DNA of 64,000 nucleotides, taken from contig NZ_CP114902.1 of NCBI RefSeq assembly GCF_027497235.1, positions 1,935,501 through 1,999,500 on the forward strand, read 5' to 3'. The stretch is from Micromonospora sp. WMMD1128. GTDB lineage: Bacteria > Actinomycetota > Actinomycetes > Mycobacteriales > Micromonosporaceae. The notes below the pieces were generated by a model. The model had not been told where the DNA came from and did no database searches. It was given only the letters and a program-made list of their open reading frames with translations. Made by a program: the position numbers and the translations under genes. The stretch's first letter is position 1, and the number at the start of each line of letters is the position of its first letter. This document shows, piece after piece, positions 48,691 through 58,365 of this stretch.

Positions 48691-51300
48691 ATGCCCGACA
48701 GCACCGGTTCCGGTGCCGGTACGGCCCAGGCGGCGCTCGACGCCGTGCAGCGCTACCCGCACGAGGCGATCGCCATCGCCCAGCGGGTGCTGGCCGCCGG
48801 GTCCGCGGCCGGGGCCGACGAGCGCTCCACCGCCGAGCGGGCCGTCGGCCTGGCCCTGCGGGAGCTCAACGACCTGCCCGGCGCGCTGCGCCACCTGCGC
48901 CGCGCGGTCCGGGCCGCCGGCACGCCCCGGACCCGGGCGTTGGCCCGGATGAGCCAGGGCTACGTGCTGGCCAACGCCGGCCACACCGCCGCCGCGCTGC
49001 GCGCGGTGACCGCCGCGCTGCCGCAGCTCGTCGGCGCCGACGCGGGGCGGGCCCGGATGCAGCGGGGCGTGGTGCTGCACTACCGGGGTCGCTACGACGA
49101 GGCGGTCCGCGACTACGGCCTGGCCGTCGACATCGCCCTGCGCGAGGATGATCTGTTGCTGGAGGCGCGGGCGCGCAACAACCGGGGGCTGCTCAACGCC
49201 CACCGGGGCGCCGCCGGTGGCACCCACGACGACCTGTCCCGCGCGGCAGCCGCGTTCCAACGGCTGGGCCTCGACCTCGCGGCGGCCGACGCCCGGTGGA
49301 ACTGCGGCATCGCGGCCGGCCGGCGCGGCGACATCGCCGGCGCGCTGCGCTGCTTCGCCACCGTCGACGAGGAGTACCGGCGGCTCGCCGTGCCCCGGCC
49401 GGCGCTGCTGCTGGACCGCGTCGAGCTGCTGCTGTCGGTGCCGCTCGTCGACGAGGCGGTGGTGGTGGCGACGGCGGCGGTCCGGGAACTGGGGCGCCGG
49501 GGCATGGCCTCCGACTTCGCCGAGGCGCTGCTGGCCCGGGCCCGCGCTGCGCTGCTCGCCGCGGACCTGGACACCGCGACCGAGGCCGCCGCCGCGGCCC
49601 GGGCCCGGTTCCGTCGCCAGGGCCGGCGCACCTGGGCCGTCTTCGCCCGGCACGTCGAGCTGCGCGCCGAGTACCGCCGGGGCACCCGCTCGGCGCCTTT
49701 GCTCACCGCCATGGCCCGTACCGCCGACCAGCTCGACGCCACCGGGTGGCCGGGTCCGGCGCTGACCACCCGGATCGAGGCCGGCCTGGTGGCCGCCGCG
49801 CTGGGGCGGCCAGGCCGGGCCCGGAACTTGCTGGCGGTGGCCGCCCGGGCCCGCCGTCGCGGCACCGCCGACCGGCGGGCACAGGGCTGGTACGCCCTGG
49901 CCCTCTCGCGCCGCCTCGGCGGGGACGAACCCGGGGCCGCCCGGGCGCTGCGCCGCGGGCTGGCCGTGCTCGACCGGCACCGCATGTCGCTCGGCGCCAC
50001 CGAGCTGCGTGCCCACAGTGGAGCGTACGGTCAGGAACTGGCGGCCGAGGGCCTCGACATCGCGGTCCGGGCGGGCGCGCCGGCACGGGTCCTGGCATGG
50101 GCGGAGCGGTGGCGGGCCAACGCGCTGCGGGCCCGGCCGGCCCGCCCCCCGGCCGACCCCGAACTGGTGGCGGCGCTCGCTGAGCTCCGACTGGTCAGCA
50201 GCCTGCTCGAAGACGAGGTGCTGGCCGGCCGCCCGGCAACCGCCCTGCGCGGCCGGCAGGCCCGGCTGGAACAGCGTATCCGGGACCTCGCCCGGCGGGT
50301 GCCCGGTGAGGGCGCCGTGCTGGCCCCGCCCGGGGTGGGCGCGCTGGCCGCGCGGCTCGGTTCCCGGGTGCTGGTCGAGCTGGTGGCCCACGGCGACCGG
50401 ATCCGGGCGGTAATGGTCCGCGACGGCCGGGCCAGCCTGCACGACCTGGGCCCGCTCGCCGCCGCGGCGGACCTGGCCCGCCGGCACCGGTTCGCCCTGC
50501 GCCGGCTGGTCACCACCGGCGACACGGCCGCCGCGCGGACGGGGGCCGCCCACGCCGCAGCCGCCCTGGATCGGCTGCTGTTCGCCCCGCTGCGGCTGGC
50601 CGACCGGGCCCTGGTGATCGTCCCGGTCGGGGCGCTGCACGCGGTGCCCTGGTCGGCGCTGCCCACCTGCGCGGGGCGTCCGGTGACCGTCGCCCCCTCG
50701 GCCACCGCCTGGCTCGGGGCGGACCGGCGGGAACTGCCGGCCGGGCCGCCGGTCCTGGCCGCCGGCCCGCGCCTGCCGGCCGGGCACGCCGAGGTGTGCC
50801 GGCTCGCCCAGGTCCTGCCCGGGGCGCGTCGACTCACCGGGCCGGACGCCACCGCCGCGGCGTTGACCGCCGCGCTGGACGGGGCGGGGCTGGTGCACAT
50901 CGCCGCCCACGGCACATTCCGCGCGGACAACCCCCAGTTCTCCAGCCTGGAACTGGCCGACGGGCCGCTGTTCGCCCACGAGTGGGAGGCGGTCGCCCGG
51001 CCGCCCGGCTGCGTGGTGCTCTCCGCCTGTGACTCCGGCCTGACCGGGCTCCGCCCCGGCGACGAGGTCATGGGGTTCACCGCGGTGCTCCTGGCGCTCG
51101 GCACGCGGTGTCTGATCGCGACCGTGTTGCCCGTGCCGGCCGAGCCCACCACGGCACTGATGCTGGACCTGCACGCGCGGATGCGGGCGGGTGCCGGCCC
51201 GGCGGGTGCCCTCGCCGAGGCGCAGCGGGCGTTCGGCGCGACGGGCGACGGTGCCGCCCGGGCCACCGCGGCGGCCTTCGTCTGCTTCGGGGCCGGCTGA
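48691..51300 (+). CDS. TPR-CHAT caspase-like protease
   Basis: The 869-residue protein has an N-terminal half of tandem TPR-like helix pairs (for example ERAVGLALRELNDLPGALRHL, RGVVLHYRGRYDEAVRDYGLAVDIAL, NRGLLNAHRGAAGGTHDDLSRAA). A long helical connector leads to a C-terminal CHAT domain from about residue 590. The caspase-like dyad is H740 in HIAAHGTF and C780 in SACDSG, and EVMGFTAVLLALG and TAAAFVCFG complete the fold. No signal peptide, so cytosolic. CHAT proteases are activated by partner binding to the TPRs in several prokaryotic conflict systems. It is divergent from the S8 peptidase/sigma operon. Confidence 0.92.
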   Translation: MPDSTGSGAGTAQAALDAVQRYPHEAIAIAQRVLAAGSAAGADERSTAERAVGLALRELNDLPGALRHLRRAVRAAGTPRTRALARMSQGYVLANAGHTAAALRAVTAALPQLVGADAGRARMQRGVVLHYRGRYDEAVRDYGLAVDIALREDDLLLEARARNNRGLLNAHRGAAGGTHDDLSRAAAAFQRLGLDLAAADARWNCGIAAGRRGDIAGALRCFATVDEEYRRLAVPRPALLLDRVELLLSVPLVDEAVVVATAAVRELGRRGMASDFAEALLARARAALLAADLDTATEAAAAARARFRRQGRRTWAVFARHVELRAEYRRGTRSAPLLTAMARTADQLDATGWPGPALTTRIEAGLVAAALGRPGRARNLLAVAARARRRGTADRRAQGWYALALSRRLGGDEPGAARALRRGLAVLDRHRMSLGATELRAHSGAYGQELAAEGLDIAVRAGAPARVLAWAERWRANALRARPARPPADPELVAALAELRLVSSLLEDEVLAGRPATALRGRQARLEQRIRDLARRVPGEGAVLAPPGVGALAARLGSRVLVELVAHGDRIRAVMVRDGRASLHDLGPLAAAADLARRHRFALRRLVTTGDTAAARTGAAHAAAALDRLLFAPLRLADRALVIVPVGALHAVPWSALPTCAGRPVTVAPSATAWLGADRRELPAGPPVLAAGPRLPAGHAEVCRLAQVLPGARRLTGPDATAAALTAALDGAGLVHIAAHGTFRADNPQFSSLELADGPLFAHEWEAVARPPGCVVLSACDSGLTGLRPGDEVMGFTAVLLALGTRCLIATVLPVPAEPTTALMLDLHARMRAGAGPAGALAEAQRAFGATGDGAARATAAAFVCFGAG

Positions 51301-51403
51301 CGGTGGCGTCCCGCAGGCCCGGCGGATGCCGCGGTATTGACAGGCCGTGTCCCGACCGTTGACGCTGTGTTAAGCGACAACTGTCGATACTAACGGGGGC
51401 ACG

Positions 51404-53095
51404 ATGCGACGCAGGATCTTCGCGCTGGCCACGACCGCCGCGGTCGTCGTCGGCGGGGCCATGACGATGGTGCTACCGCCGGCCTACGCCGCGGCGGCGT
51501 GCACGGTGGACTACACGATCACCCGGGAGTGGTCCGGCGGCTTCTGGGCCGAACTCACCGTCACCAACCTGGGCTCTTCCGTCACCGACTGGTGGCTGCG
51601 GTTCCGGCAGGTCTACGGTCAAGTGATCACCATGGGTTACGACCGGCTGCCGGACGGATACACGCTCGGCAGCGGCGAGTTGTACCCGGTGACCACGCTC
51701 CGCGCACCGGCGGGGTCCACGCTGGCGACCGGCGCCTCGGTGACGGTGCGGTTCGGCGGCAACTACTGGGGCCCGGACCCCGAGCCGACCGACTGGGTGT
51801 TGAGCGGCCAGCCGTGCGACGGGGACGTCGCCAGCCCGCCCCCCTCGTCGCCGCCGGCCTCCTCGCCGCCGCCATCCTCGCCCCCGCCCCCCTCGTCGCC
51901 GCCGGTCTCGGGGAGCCCGCGGCCGAGCCCCACCCCCAGCCCGCTGCCGGGCGGGCCGTCGGTGGCGCTCACCTCGCCCCTGCCCGACGACTTCTTCGCC
52001 GCGCCGGGCGTCATCCCGATCCGTGCCGAGGCCACGGCGGCGACGGCCGGCCGGCGGATCGAGCGGGTCGAGTTCCGGGAGCGCGGCACGTTGCTCGCCG
52101 TGGACACCACCGCGCCGTACGCGTTCGACTGGCGCGGCGTGCCGCCGAACACCGGCACCCGCATCACCGCCACCGCCTACGACAGCAGCGGCGCCCAGGC
52201 CACCGCCGAGGTCCGCGGCATCCGGGTGCTCCCGCCGCAGGTGCCCGGCGCCGCGCCCGCGCTGAAGGCGTTCGGCAACCGCATCCGCACGGTCACAACC
52301 GACCCGAGGCCGTACCGGCCACGCGGAATCATCCGGTCGGCCGTGCCCGGCGAGTGCGCGTGGGGACCGATCCGCTGGGACGGCCCGGTCGACGACGCGT
52401 CCGTAGCCGCGCTGCGGGCCCGCGGCGTCGACGCGGTGCGGGTCGTGCTGAGCGACACCTGCTACACGTACACCGGCAGCCCCACCGACAGGGCGAACCG
52501 CGTCGGCTACCTCGACGAGGCGGCCCGGTACGTCGACCGGCTCGCCCGGGCCGGCATCACACCCATCGTGTCGCTGCGCCAGAGCGACGAATCCGCCGCC
52601 CGCAATTTCTGGGGCGCGGTGGCGGAGGTGTTCGGCGACGACAACGCGGTGGTCCTCGACATCTCGCCCGACAGCTTCCCGGCGCTCGGCGGCGCCGATC
52701 CCGGGGTGGTCTGGACCTGCTGGCGCGACGGCGGTCCCGCGTGCCTGGGCACCGGCCTACCGACCTTCGGCGTGCAGGAGCAGATCCGCCTGCTCCGCGT
52801 CCGGGGCGCGTTCAACCTGGTCCTCGCCGCCGGGATCGACGGCGGCAACGACCTGAGCCGGTGGCTGGAATACCGCCCGGCCGACCCGGGCGGCCGCAGC
52901 GTGGCCGCCGCCTGGCGCGTCGACGACCGCTCGGCCTGCGCCACGCCGGCCTGCTGGCAGTCCACCCTGCTCCCGGTCGCCGCCCAGGTGCCGCTGGTCG
53001 CCACCGACGTCAGCGCCGGCCCGGCGGCGCCGACGTTCGTGCGGCGGACCGTCACCTGGCTCGACCGGCACGGCATCGGCCACCTGCGCCGGTGA
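51404..53095 (+). CDS. Secreted CBM2 protein with a degenerate GH5-like domain
   Basis: The 563-residue protein has a signal peptide (cleavage after AYAA near residue 30). A CBM2 cellulose-binding domain spans about 33-145, with Cys at both ends and the aromatic residues W47, W52 and W66-W67, followed by a Pro/Ser linker (145-185), an Ig-like domain (185-285) and a GH5-type (beta/alpha)8-like region. In the last, the strand-4 acid/base position where GH5 has NEP reads DISPDS, and the strand-7 nucleophile position (usual GEF/GEW) reads ATDVSAG. Both catalytic glutamates therefore appear to be missing. It probably binds polysaccharide without hydrolysing it in the GH5 manner. Confidence 0.75.
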   Translation: MRRRIFALATTAAVVVGGAMTMVLPPAYAAAACTVDYTITREWSGGFWAELTVTNLGSSVTDWWLRFRQVYGQVITMGYDRLPDGYTLGSGELYPVTTLRAPAGSTLATGASVTVRFGGNYWGPDPEPTDWVLSGQPCDGDVASPPPSSPPASSPPPSSPPPPSSPPVSGSPRPSPTPSPLPGGPSVALTSPLPDDFFAAPGVIPIRAEATAATAGRRIERVEFRERGTLLAVDTTAPYAFDWRGVPPNTGTRITATAYDSSGAQATAEVRGIRVLPPQVPGAAPALKAFGNRIRTVTTDPRPYRPRGIIRSAVPGECAWGPIRWDGPVDDASVAALRARGVDAVRVVLSDTCYTYTGSPTDRANRVGYLDEAARYVDRLARAGITPIVSLRQSDESAARNFWGAVAEVFGDDNAVVLDISPDSFPALGGADPGVVWTCWRDGGPACLGTGLPTFGVQEQIRLLRVRGAFNLVLAAGIDGGNDLSRWLEYRPADPGGRSVAAAWRVDDRSACATPACWQSTLLPVAAQVPLVATDVSAGPAAPTFVRRTVTWLDRHGIGHLRR

Positions 53096-53156
53096 CCGGG
53101 GAGGGGCAGACCACCTGACCTACCTGTTCCGGTCCACGCCACCCGGCCGCCCGACA

Positions 53157-53545
53157 TCAGGTCAGCCGGGCGTGGTGGGGCGGCGAGATCGCGCCTCGGA
53201 CGCATTCGGCTAGCAGGGTACGCCGTCGGTTGTGGTCCTCGGCGGGCTCAGCGGCGGTGGCGGTATAGAAGACGCTGGCGGCTGACCAGGCGAATGCCAT
53301 GCTCAGGACCAGAGCGAACAGGTCGGAGGGGTCGCCTGCACGTACTCGCCCGGCGGCTTGCGCGCGCGATCTCGGCGAGTTTCGGCTCGTGGTTGGCGGC
53401 CTGGCCAAGGTCGCCTTCGGGCTGCCGTTCCAGGCGCAGCCAGGTCAGCAGCCGGACCAGCTGAGGATTGCGCAGGTTCTCGTCGTACATCGCCTCGAGC
53501 GCGGCGATGTCCGCTACCGTTTCGTGCTCGACCTCGCCGACCTCG
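53157..53545 (-). pseudogene. TetR-family regulator remnant, frameshifted and lacking its DNA-binding domain
   Basis: Two overlapping minus-strand frames together read as the ligand-binding half of a TetR regulator. ADIAALEAMYDENLRNPQL and EPKLAEIARA lie in one frame, then QAAGRVRAGDPSDLFALVL and MAFAWSAASVFYTATA in another. The switch is in a CGCGCGC run at about 53362-53374, consistent with a one-base slip. No helix-turn-helix is found upstream in any frame. The rest of the 53096-53784 gap holds nothing else recognisable. Confidence 0.65.
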
Positions 53546-53784
53546 ACCTGCCCGGAAACGCGCCGCTGTCACCCGCCATGCCTCGAAAGTCCTGACCAGG
53601 CTCCGACCCGTCGCCGGACCACCCGTCCTGCCAGGGCGCGGTACGCCGGACGCTGTCACCTGATCGTCACTGTCCAGGCACGGACAGTGTTCGCGTTCCG
53701 GCGTCCGGGCCGGTCGATGATGGACCCGTCGACGTGCCGCCGCGACCGGCCGGCGGGCGCGGCACTCCGGTCAGGGGGTTGGAC

Positions 53785-54204
53785 ATGTCGTTCGAGGTGG
53801 ACTTCAACTGGGCGTCGCAGGCCGTCATCGAGACGGTCGCGGTGCCGTTCCCGTCCCTGGAGACGCCACCCGGCGTGGTCGTCGCCGATCCTCCGGTCCC
53901 GCAGTTGGCCTTTCAGCACTCGGGGCCGGTCACGGTCACGATGCTCGGCTGCGGCCGGTGGAACCGGGACTCCAGCTACCGGTTCAACGCCGGCTGCAAC
54001 CCGGAGCCGCACCACGCGGCTGAGGTGGGGGAGGTCGGGGTGCTCGCCGACGCCGAGGCGCACCGGTTGGAAGCGTGGTTCCTCCAGCGCTACCCGACGT
54101 CCAACCCGGTCGTGCTCAAGAACGGCGGGAAATGGAACCTCGTCCTCACCCGCAACGGCGCGGTCTTCAACTTCCACGTCGCCGTCCAGCCGGCCCGCGG
54201 CTAG
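53785..54204 (+). CDS. Hypothetical protein (139 residues)
   Basis: The start is ATG 53785 with GGGGGTTGGAC upstream. No signal peptide or membrane helix. Beta-rich with a Pro-rich first half, two Cys (GCGRWN, NAGCNPE) and the C-terminal strands LKNGGKWNLVLTRNGAVFNFHVAV. Its end overlaps the xylosidase gene on the other strand by 4 bp. I recognise no family. Confidence 0.65.
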   Translation: MSFEVDFNWASQAVIETVAVPFPSLETPPGVVVADPPVPQLAFQHSGPVTVTMLGCGRWNRDSSYRFNAGCNPEPHHAAEVGEVGVLADAEAHRLEAWFLQRYPTSNPVVLKNGGKWNLVLTRNGAVFNFHVAVQPARG

Positions 54205-56456
54205 CCCGCGAGACGGGCGGGGCGCGGGGCGGCCGTAACGGCCACCACGCAGCGGTACGCCGACGACTCGCCCGCCACCAGTTCGGCGGTCCCCACCCCG
54301 TCGCGGAAGCTCACCTCGAACTCGGCGCCCGGCCCCGCGTCGGGGGCCGGGATCCGCACCCGCTGCCGCTGCCCCTCCGTCGGGGCGTAGAGGCGCAGTT
54401 CCACCCCGTCGGGCCAGTGGTAGTCGGGCCGGTCGGAGCGCGCCCCGAACCCGATGACCGCGCCGGGCCGGGCGAGCACCGGCAGGCTGTCGTAGCCGTG
54501 CTTCTCGGTCACCCACGCCGGGCCGGTGAGCTGCGCGCCGGTCACCAGGTGGGTCCACGTGCCGGTGGGCACGTAGAAGGTGACCTGCCCGTCGGCGCTG
54601 AGCACCGGCGCGACGAGCACGTCCGGGCCGAGCATGTACTGCCGGTCGAGGTGCGCCACGGCCGGATCGTCCGGGAACTCCACGATCATCGGGCGCATCA
54701 TCGGGATGCCGTCGCGGTGCGCCTCCTCGGCCGTCGCCGCCAGATAGGGCATGAGGCGCAGCTTCAGCCGGGTGAAGTGGCGCAGCACGTCCACGGCCTC
54801 CTCGTCGTACGCCCACGGCACCCGGTACGAGCCGGAGCCGTGCAGCCGCGAGTGCGAGGAGAGCAGGCCGAACGCGATCCACCGCTTGAACACCGCCGGG
54901 TCGGGGGTGCCCTCGAAGCCGCCGATGTCGTGACTCCAGTAGCCGAAGCCGGAGGACGCCAGGGACAGCCCGCCGCGCAGCGACTCGGCCATCGCGACGA
55001 ACGTCGACTCGCAGTCGCCGCCCCAGTGCACCGGGAACTGCTGGCCGCCGGCGGTGGCCGAGCGGGCGAACAGCACCGCCTCACCCTCGCCACGCTCGGC
55101 CTCCAGCAGCTCGAAGACCACCTTGTTGTAGAGGTAGGAGTAGTAGTTGTGCATGCGCTGCGGGTCCGACCCGTCGTGCCACACCACGTCGGTCGGGATG
55201 CGCTCACCGAAGTCGGTCTTGAAGCAGTCGACGCCCATGTCCAGCAGCGCCTTGAGCTTGCCGGTGAACCAGGCCACCGCGTCCGGGTCGGTGAAGTCGA
55301 CGAGCGCCATGCCGGCCTGCCACTTGTCCCACTGCCACACCGATCCGTCCGGGTTGCGCACCAGGTAGCCGGCCTGGCGGCCCTCCTCGAAGAGATAGGA
55401 GCGCTGCGCGATGTACGGGTTGATCCATACGCACACCTTCAGGCCCCGCTCGTGCAGCCGGCGGAGCATCCCCTCCGGGTCGGGGAACGTCGTCGGGTCC
55501 CAGACGAAGTCGACCCAGTGGAACTGGCGCATCCAGAAGCAGTCGAAGTGGAACACCGACAGCGGCAGGTTCCGCTCGGCCATCCCGTCGACGAACTCGG
55601 CCACCGTCTTCTCGTCGTACGACGTGGTGAACGACGTGGACAGCCACAGCCCGTACGACCAGGCGGGCACCCGGGCCGGCCGGCCGGTCAACGCCGTGTA
55701 GCGGCGCAGGACGTCCTTCGGGGTGGGCCCGTCGACGACGTGGTAGGTGAGTGACTGGCCCTCGACGCTGAACTGGGTCTGCGTGACGACCTCCGAGCCG
55801 ACCTCGAACGACACGTGCTCCGGGTGGTCCACGAACACGCCGTAGCCGGCGCTGCTGAGGTAGAACGGCACGTTCTTGTACGCCTGCTCGCTGGCGGTGC
55901 CGCCGTCGGCGTTCCAGACGTCGACCGTCTGACCGTTCTTGACGAACGGGCCGAACCGTTCGCCCAACCCGTACAGCGTCTCGCCGACGCCGAGGGCGAG
56001 CCGTTCGTGCACGTACCGGCGCCCCGCGCGGTCGGTGACGATCCCGACGCTGCGTCCGGTGGACGCGGTGACGAGCCGGTCGCCGTGCCGGAACTCGACC
56101 CGCCAGCCGTCGACGAGCGCGACCCGGACGGTCAGTTCGCCGGTGGTCAGGGACGCGCTGAGGCCGGTGATGTCGACGGTGACCGGATGCGTGTCGTCGG
56201 TGTGCAGCCCGAAGTGGGGTTCGCGGGGCAGCCCGCCGCTGTGGTGGCCGATGGTGACCCCGACCACGCCGGGTGCGGGGGAGAAGAAGCGGACGGTGAC
56301 GACGGGCCGGTTGAGCGTGTCGCCCCGACCGTTGATCTGACCGGCCGGTGCGAAGACGGTGAAGCCGCGGTCGTCCGGCTCGACCGATTCCACCGTGCCG
56401 GGGCGCAGGACGCTGACCCCCGGGCGCAGTTGCCAGTATCCGTCGGTGAATTTCAC
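54201..56456 (-). CDS. GH31 alpha-xylosidase (YicI type)
   Basis: The 751-residue protein is close to the 770 of YicI. The nucleophile Asp is D415 in CFKTDFGER and the acid/base is D481 in HWGGDCES; YicI has D416 and D482. The loops SHDIGGFEG and SSHSRLHGSGSYRVPW are typical of alpha-xylosidases, which remove alpha-1,6-xylose from xyloglucan oligosaccharides such as isoprimeverose. It has no signal peptide, so it acts in the cytosol on imported sugar. Last gene of the operon, coupled to the permease by ATGA. Confidence 0.92.
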   Translation of the reverse strand: MKFTDGYWQLRPGVSVLRPGTVESVEPDDRGFTVFAPAGQINGRGDTLNRPVVTVRFFSPAPGVVGVTIGHHSGGLPREPHFGLHTDDTHPVTVDITGLSASLTTGELTVRVALVDGWRVEFRHGDRLVTASTGRSVGIVTDRAGRRYVHERLALGVGETLYGLGERFGPFVKNGQTVDVWNADGGTASEQAYKNVPFYLSSAGYGVFVDHPEHVSFEVGSEVVTQTQFSVEGQSLTYHVVDGPTPKDVLRRYTALTGRPARVPAWSYGLWLSTSFTTSYDEKTVAEFVDGMAERNLPLSVFHFDCFWMRQFHWVDFVWDPTTFPDPEGMLRRLHERGLKVCVWINPYIAQRSYLFEEGRQAGYLVRNPDGSVWQWDKWQAGMALVDFTDPDAVAWFTGKLKALLDMGVDCFKTDFGERIPTDVVWHDGSDPQRMHNYYSYLYNKVVFELLEAERGEGEAVLFARSATAGGQQFPVHWGGDCESTFVAMAESLRGGLSLASSGFGYWSHDIGGFEGTPDPAVFKRWIAFGLLSSHSRLHGSGSYRVPWAYDEEAVDVLRHFTRLKLRLMPYLAATAEEAHRDGIPMMRPMIVEFPDDPAVAHLDRQYMLGPDVLVAPVLSADGQVTFYVPTGTWTHLVTGAQLTGPAWVTEKHGYDSLPVLARPGAVIGFGARSDRPDYHWPDGVELRLYAPTEGQRQRVRIPAPDAGPGAEFEVSFRDGVGTAELVAGESSAYRCVVAVTAAPRPARLAG

Positions 56457-57328
56457 TTCTCGGCTCCTGCGGTGATGCCGCGCGCCAGGGTGCGCTGGAA
56501 GATGAGGAAGAACAGGATGGCCGGCACCAGGCTGAGCAACGCGCCGGCGTTCGTCGTCGGGGCGTCCATCAGGCGGTCACCCTGCAACGACGCGAGTGCG
56601 ACCGGGATGGTCTGCGTCTGGTTGTCGATCAGCATGACGAGCGGGATGAGGAACTCGTTCCAGGTCCAGATGAAGAAGAAGATGAGCAGGACGGCGAGGG
56701 TCGGCCGCAGGTTGGGGAAGACCACCCGCCACAGCACCGTCCACTTGCCGGCGCCGTCGAGCGCCGCGGCCTCCAGCAGCGAGCGCGGGAACGTGCCGAG
56801 CACCGAGGCGAGCAGGTACGTGCCGAACGCGCTCTGGACGACGGTGAAGATGATGATCACCGACAGGCGGGTGTTGTAGAGGCCGATCTCCTTGGCGACG
56901 TAGTAGAGCGGGTAGATCAACGCCTCCTGCGGCAACATGTTCGCCAGCAGGAACACACCGACGATCCACAACCGGCCGCGGACCCGGCCGACACCCAGGG
57001 CGTACGCGTTGAGCAACGACACGACGACGCCGAGGACCGCCACCGAGCCGGCGATGAGCGCCGAGTTCCACAGCTTGAGCGGGAAGTTCACCTCGGACCA
57101 GTACGTCGTCAGACCTCGGGTGTAGAAGTCCGTCGGCCAGCTCAGCGGCCCGGCCGACGAGTAGTCACCCGGCGATTTGAACGCGTTGAGCAGCATGAAC
57201 GCGAACGGCACGAGCATGGCGAGCGCGCCGGCGGTGACTCCGACGAGCACCAGCCATCGGCTGACGCCACGGTGGTGCCGGTCGCGCACCGGCCGGCGGA
57301 CCGGAGCGTCGGTGATCGTGACGGCCAT
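56453..57328 (-). CDS. Sugar ABC transporter permease (MalG type)
   Basis: The 291-residue protein has six membrane helices and the EAA loop LEAAALDGAGKWTVLWRVVFPNLRP near residue 190. This is the CUT1 subfamily for oligosaccharides. No ATPase gene is in the operon, so a shared MsiK-type ATPase is expected, as in Streptomyces. It starts 1 bp after the stop of the MalF-type permease. Confidence 0.93.
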   Translation of the reverse strand: MAVTITDAPVRRPVRDRHHRGVSRWLVLVGVTAGALAMLVPFAFMLLNAFKSPGDYSSAGPLSWPTDFYTRGLTTYWSEVNFPLKLWNSALIAGSVAVLGVVVSLLNAYALGVGRVRGRLWIVGVFLLANMLPQEALIYPLYYVAKEIGLYNTRLSVIIIFTVVQSAFGTYLLASVLGTFPRSLLEAAALDGAGKWTVLWRVVFPNLRPTLAVLLIFFFIWTWNEFLIPLVMLIDNQTQTIPVALASLQGDRLMDAPTTNAGALLSLVPAILFFLIFQRTLARGITAGAEK

Positions 57329-57329
57329 C

Positions 57330-58301
57330 TCAGATCCCCCGGTCCCGGCGCTCGCTTCGGGCCTGCGCCCAGATGAAGACCACGGCCACCACGACGATGA
57401 TCACCGTGAGCACGGTGGAGATCGCGGAGCCGTACCCGACCTGGAGCTTCTTGAAGAACGTGTAGTACGCGAAGTACGACGGCACGTTCGTGGCGTTCGC
57501 CGGGCCGCCCCGGGTCAGCGCGAAGATCGGCCCGAACACCTTCAACGCGGCGATGGTGCAGGTCAGGGCCACCACGAAGGTCTCCGGCCGGATCTGCGGC
57601 AGCGTGATCGCCCGGAACCGGTGCAGCCAGTTCGCCCCGTCGACCTCGGCCGCCTCGTACAGCTCCGGGTCGACCCGCTGCAACGCCGCCATGAACACGA
57701 CCACCGGATAGCCGATCTGCACCCAGATCATCACCGCCATCACCGCCGGCAGCGCGGTGTCCGGGTCGCCCAGCCAGTCGTGGCGCAGCGCGCCGAGACC
57801 GACCGCGTCGAGCAGGCTGTTGAACGCGCCGTCGGGGCGCAGGATCCAGCCCCAGACGATGCCGGCCACCACCACGGGCAGCACCTGCGGCAGATAGAAC
57901 GCGGCCCGCAGCGCCGCCGCCGTCCGTGGTTTGAACCGACGCCCGATGACGTCGAAGAGCACCGAGGCGAGCAGCAGCCCGAGCAGGGTCGGCACCACCA
58001 CCATCGCGACGATCATGGCCACGGTGTTGCGGAACGACGCCCAGAACACCTCGTCGTGCAGCAACCGCTGGTAGTTGTCCAGCCCGACGAAGGTGGGGTC
58101 GCCGACGCCCGACCACCGGGTCAGCGACAGGTAGCCGGTGCCGACCAGTGGCGCGCCGATGACCAGGATGAACAGCGCCGCTCCGGGGAGCAGGTAGAGC
58201 CAGTACGCCGCGTCGCGGCCACGCGGCCGGCGGCGGGACGGGGACGCGGGGGAGGAGGGTTCGGCCGACGGTGTGGCGGCGACGGTGTCGGAGACTGCCA
58301 T
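57330..58301 (-). CDS. Sugar ABC transporter permease (MalF type)
   Basis: The 323-residue protein has six membrane helices after an Arg/Pro-rich N-terminus (RRRPRGRDAAYWLYLLPGAALF) and the EAA loop LYEAAEVDGANWLHRFRAITLPQIRP near residue 225. It is the CUT1 partner of the MalG-type permease. GGAAGG precedes the ATG. Confidence 0.93.
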   Translation of the reverse strand: MAVSDTVAATPSAEPSSPASPSRRRPRGRDAAYWLYLLPGAALFILVIGAPLVGTGYLSLTRWSGVGDPTFVGLDNYQRLLHDEVFWASFRNTVAMIVAMVVVPTLLGLLLASVLFDVIGRRFKPRTAAALRAAFYLPQVLPVVVAGIVWGWILRPDGAFNSLLDAVGLGALRHDWLGDPDTALPAVMAVMIWVQIGYPVVVFMAALQRVDPELYEAAEVDGANWLHRFRAITLPQIRPETFVVALTCTIAALKVFGPIFALTRGGPANATNVPSYFAYYTFFKKLQVGYGSAISTVLTVIIVVVAVVFIWAQARSERRDRGI

Positions 58302-58321
58302 GGAAGATCCTTCCCGGCGGG

Positions 58322-58355
58322 GGCGGGCGCGCCTGTCGTACCGGCCGCGCCCGCC
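58322..58355 (-). terminator. Intercistronic hairpin in the xylo-oligosaccharide operon
   Basis: The 10-bp perfect stem GGCGGGCGCG (58322-58331) against CGCGCCCGCC (58346-58355) has a 14-nt loop. It lies between the binding-protein gene and the permease genes. Such hairpins often give partial termination or mRNA stabilisation, so that the binding protein is made in excess. Confidence 0.5.
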
Positions 58356-58365
58356 GCTCGCCGCA

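Noticed and set aside
51337..51387. TTGACA and TTGACG boxes plus a CGACA/TGTCG repeat upstream of the CBM2 gene as a defined promoter and operator.
   Set aside because: No -10 box lies at a proper distance and the repeat is too short to stand above chance.
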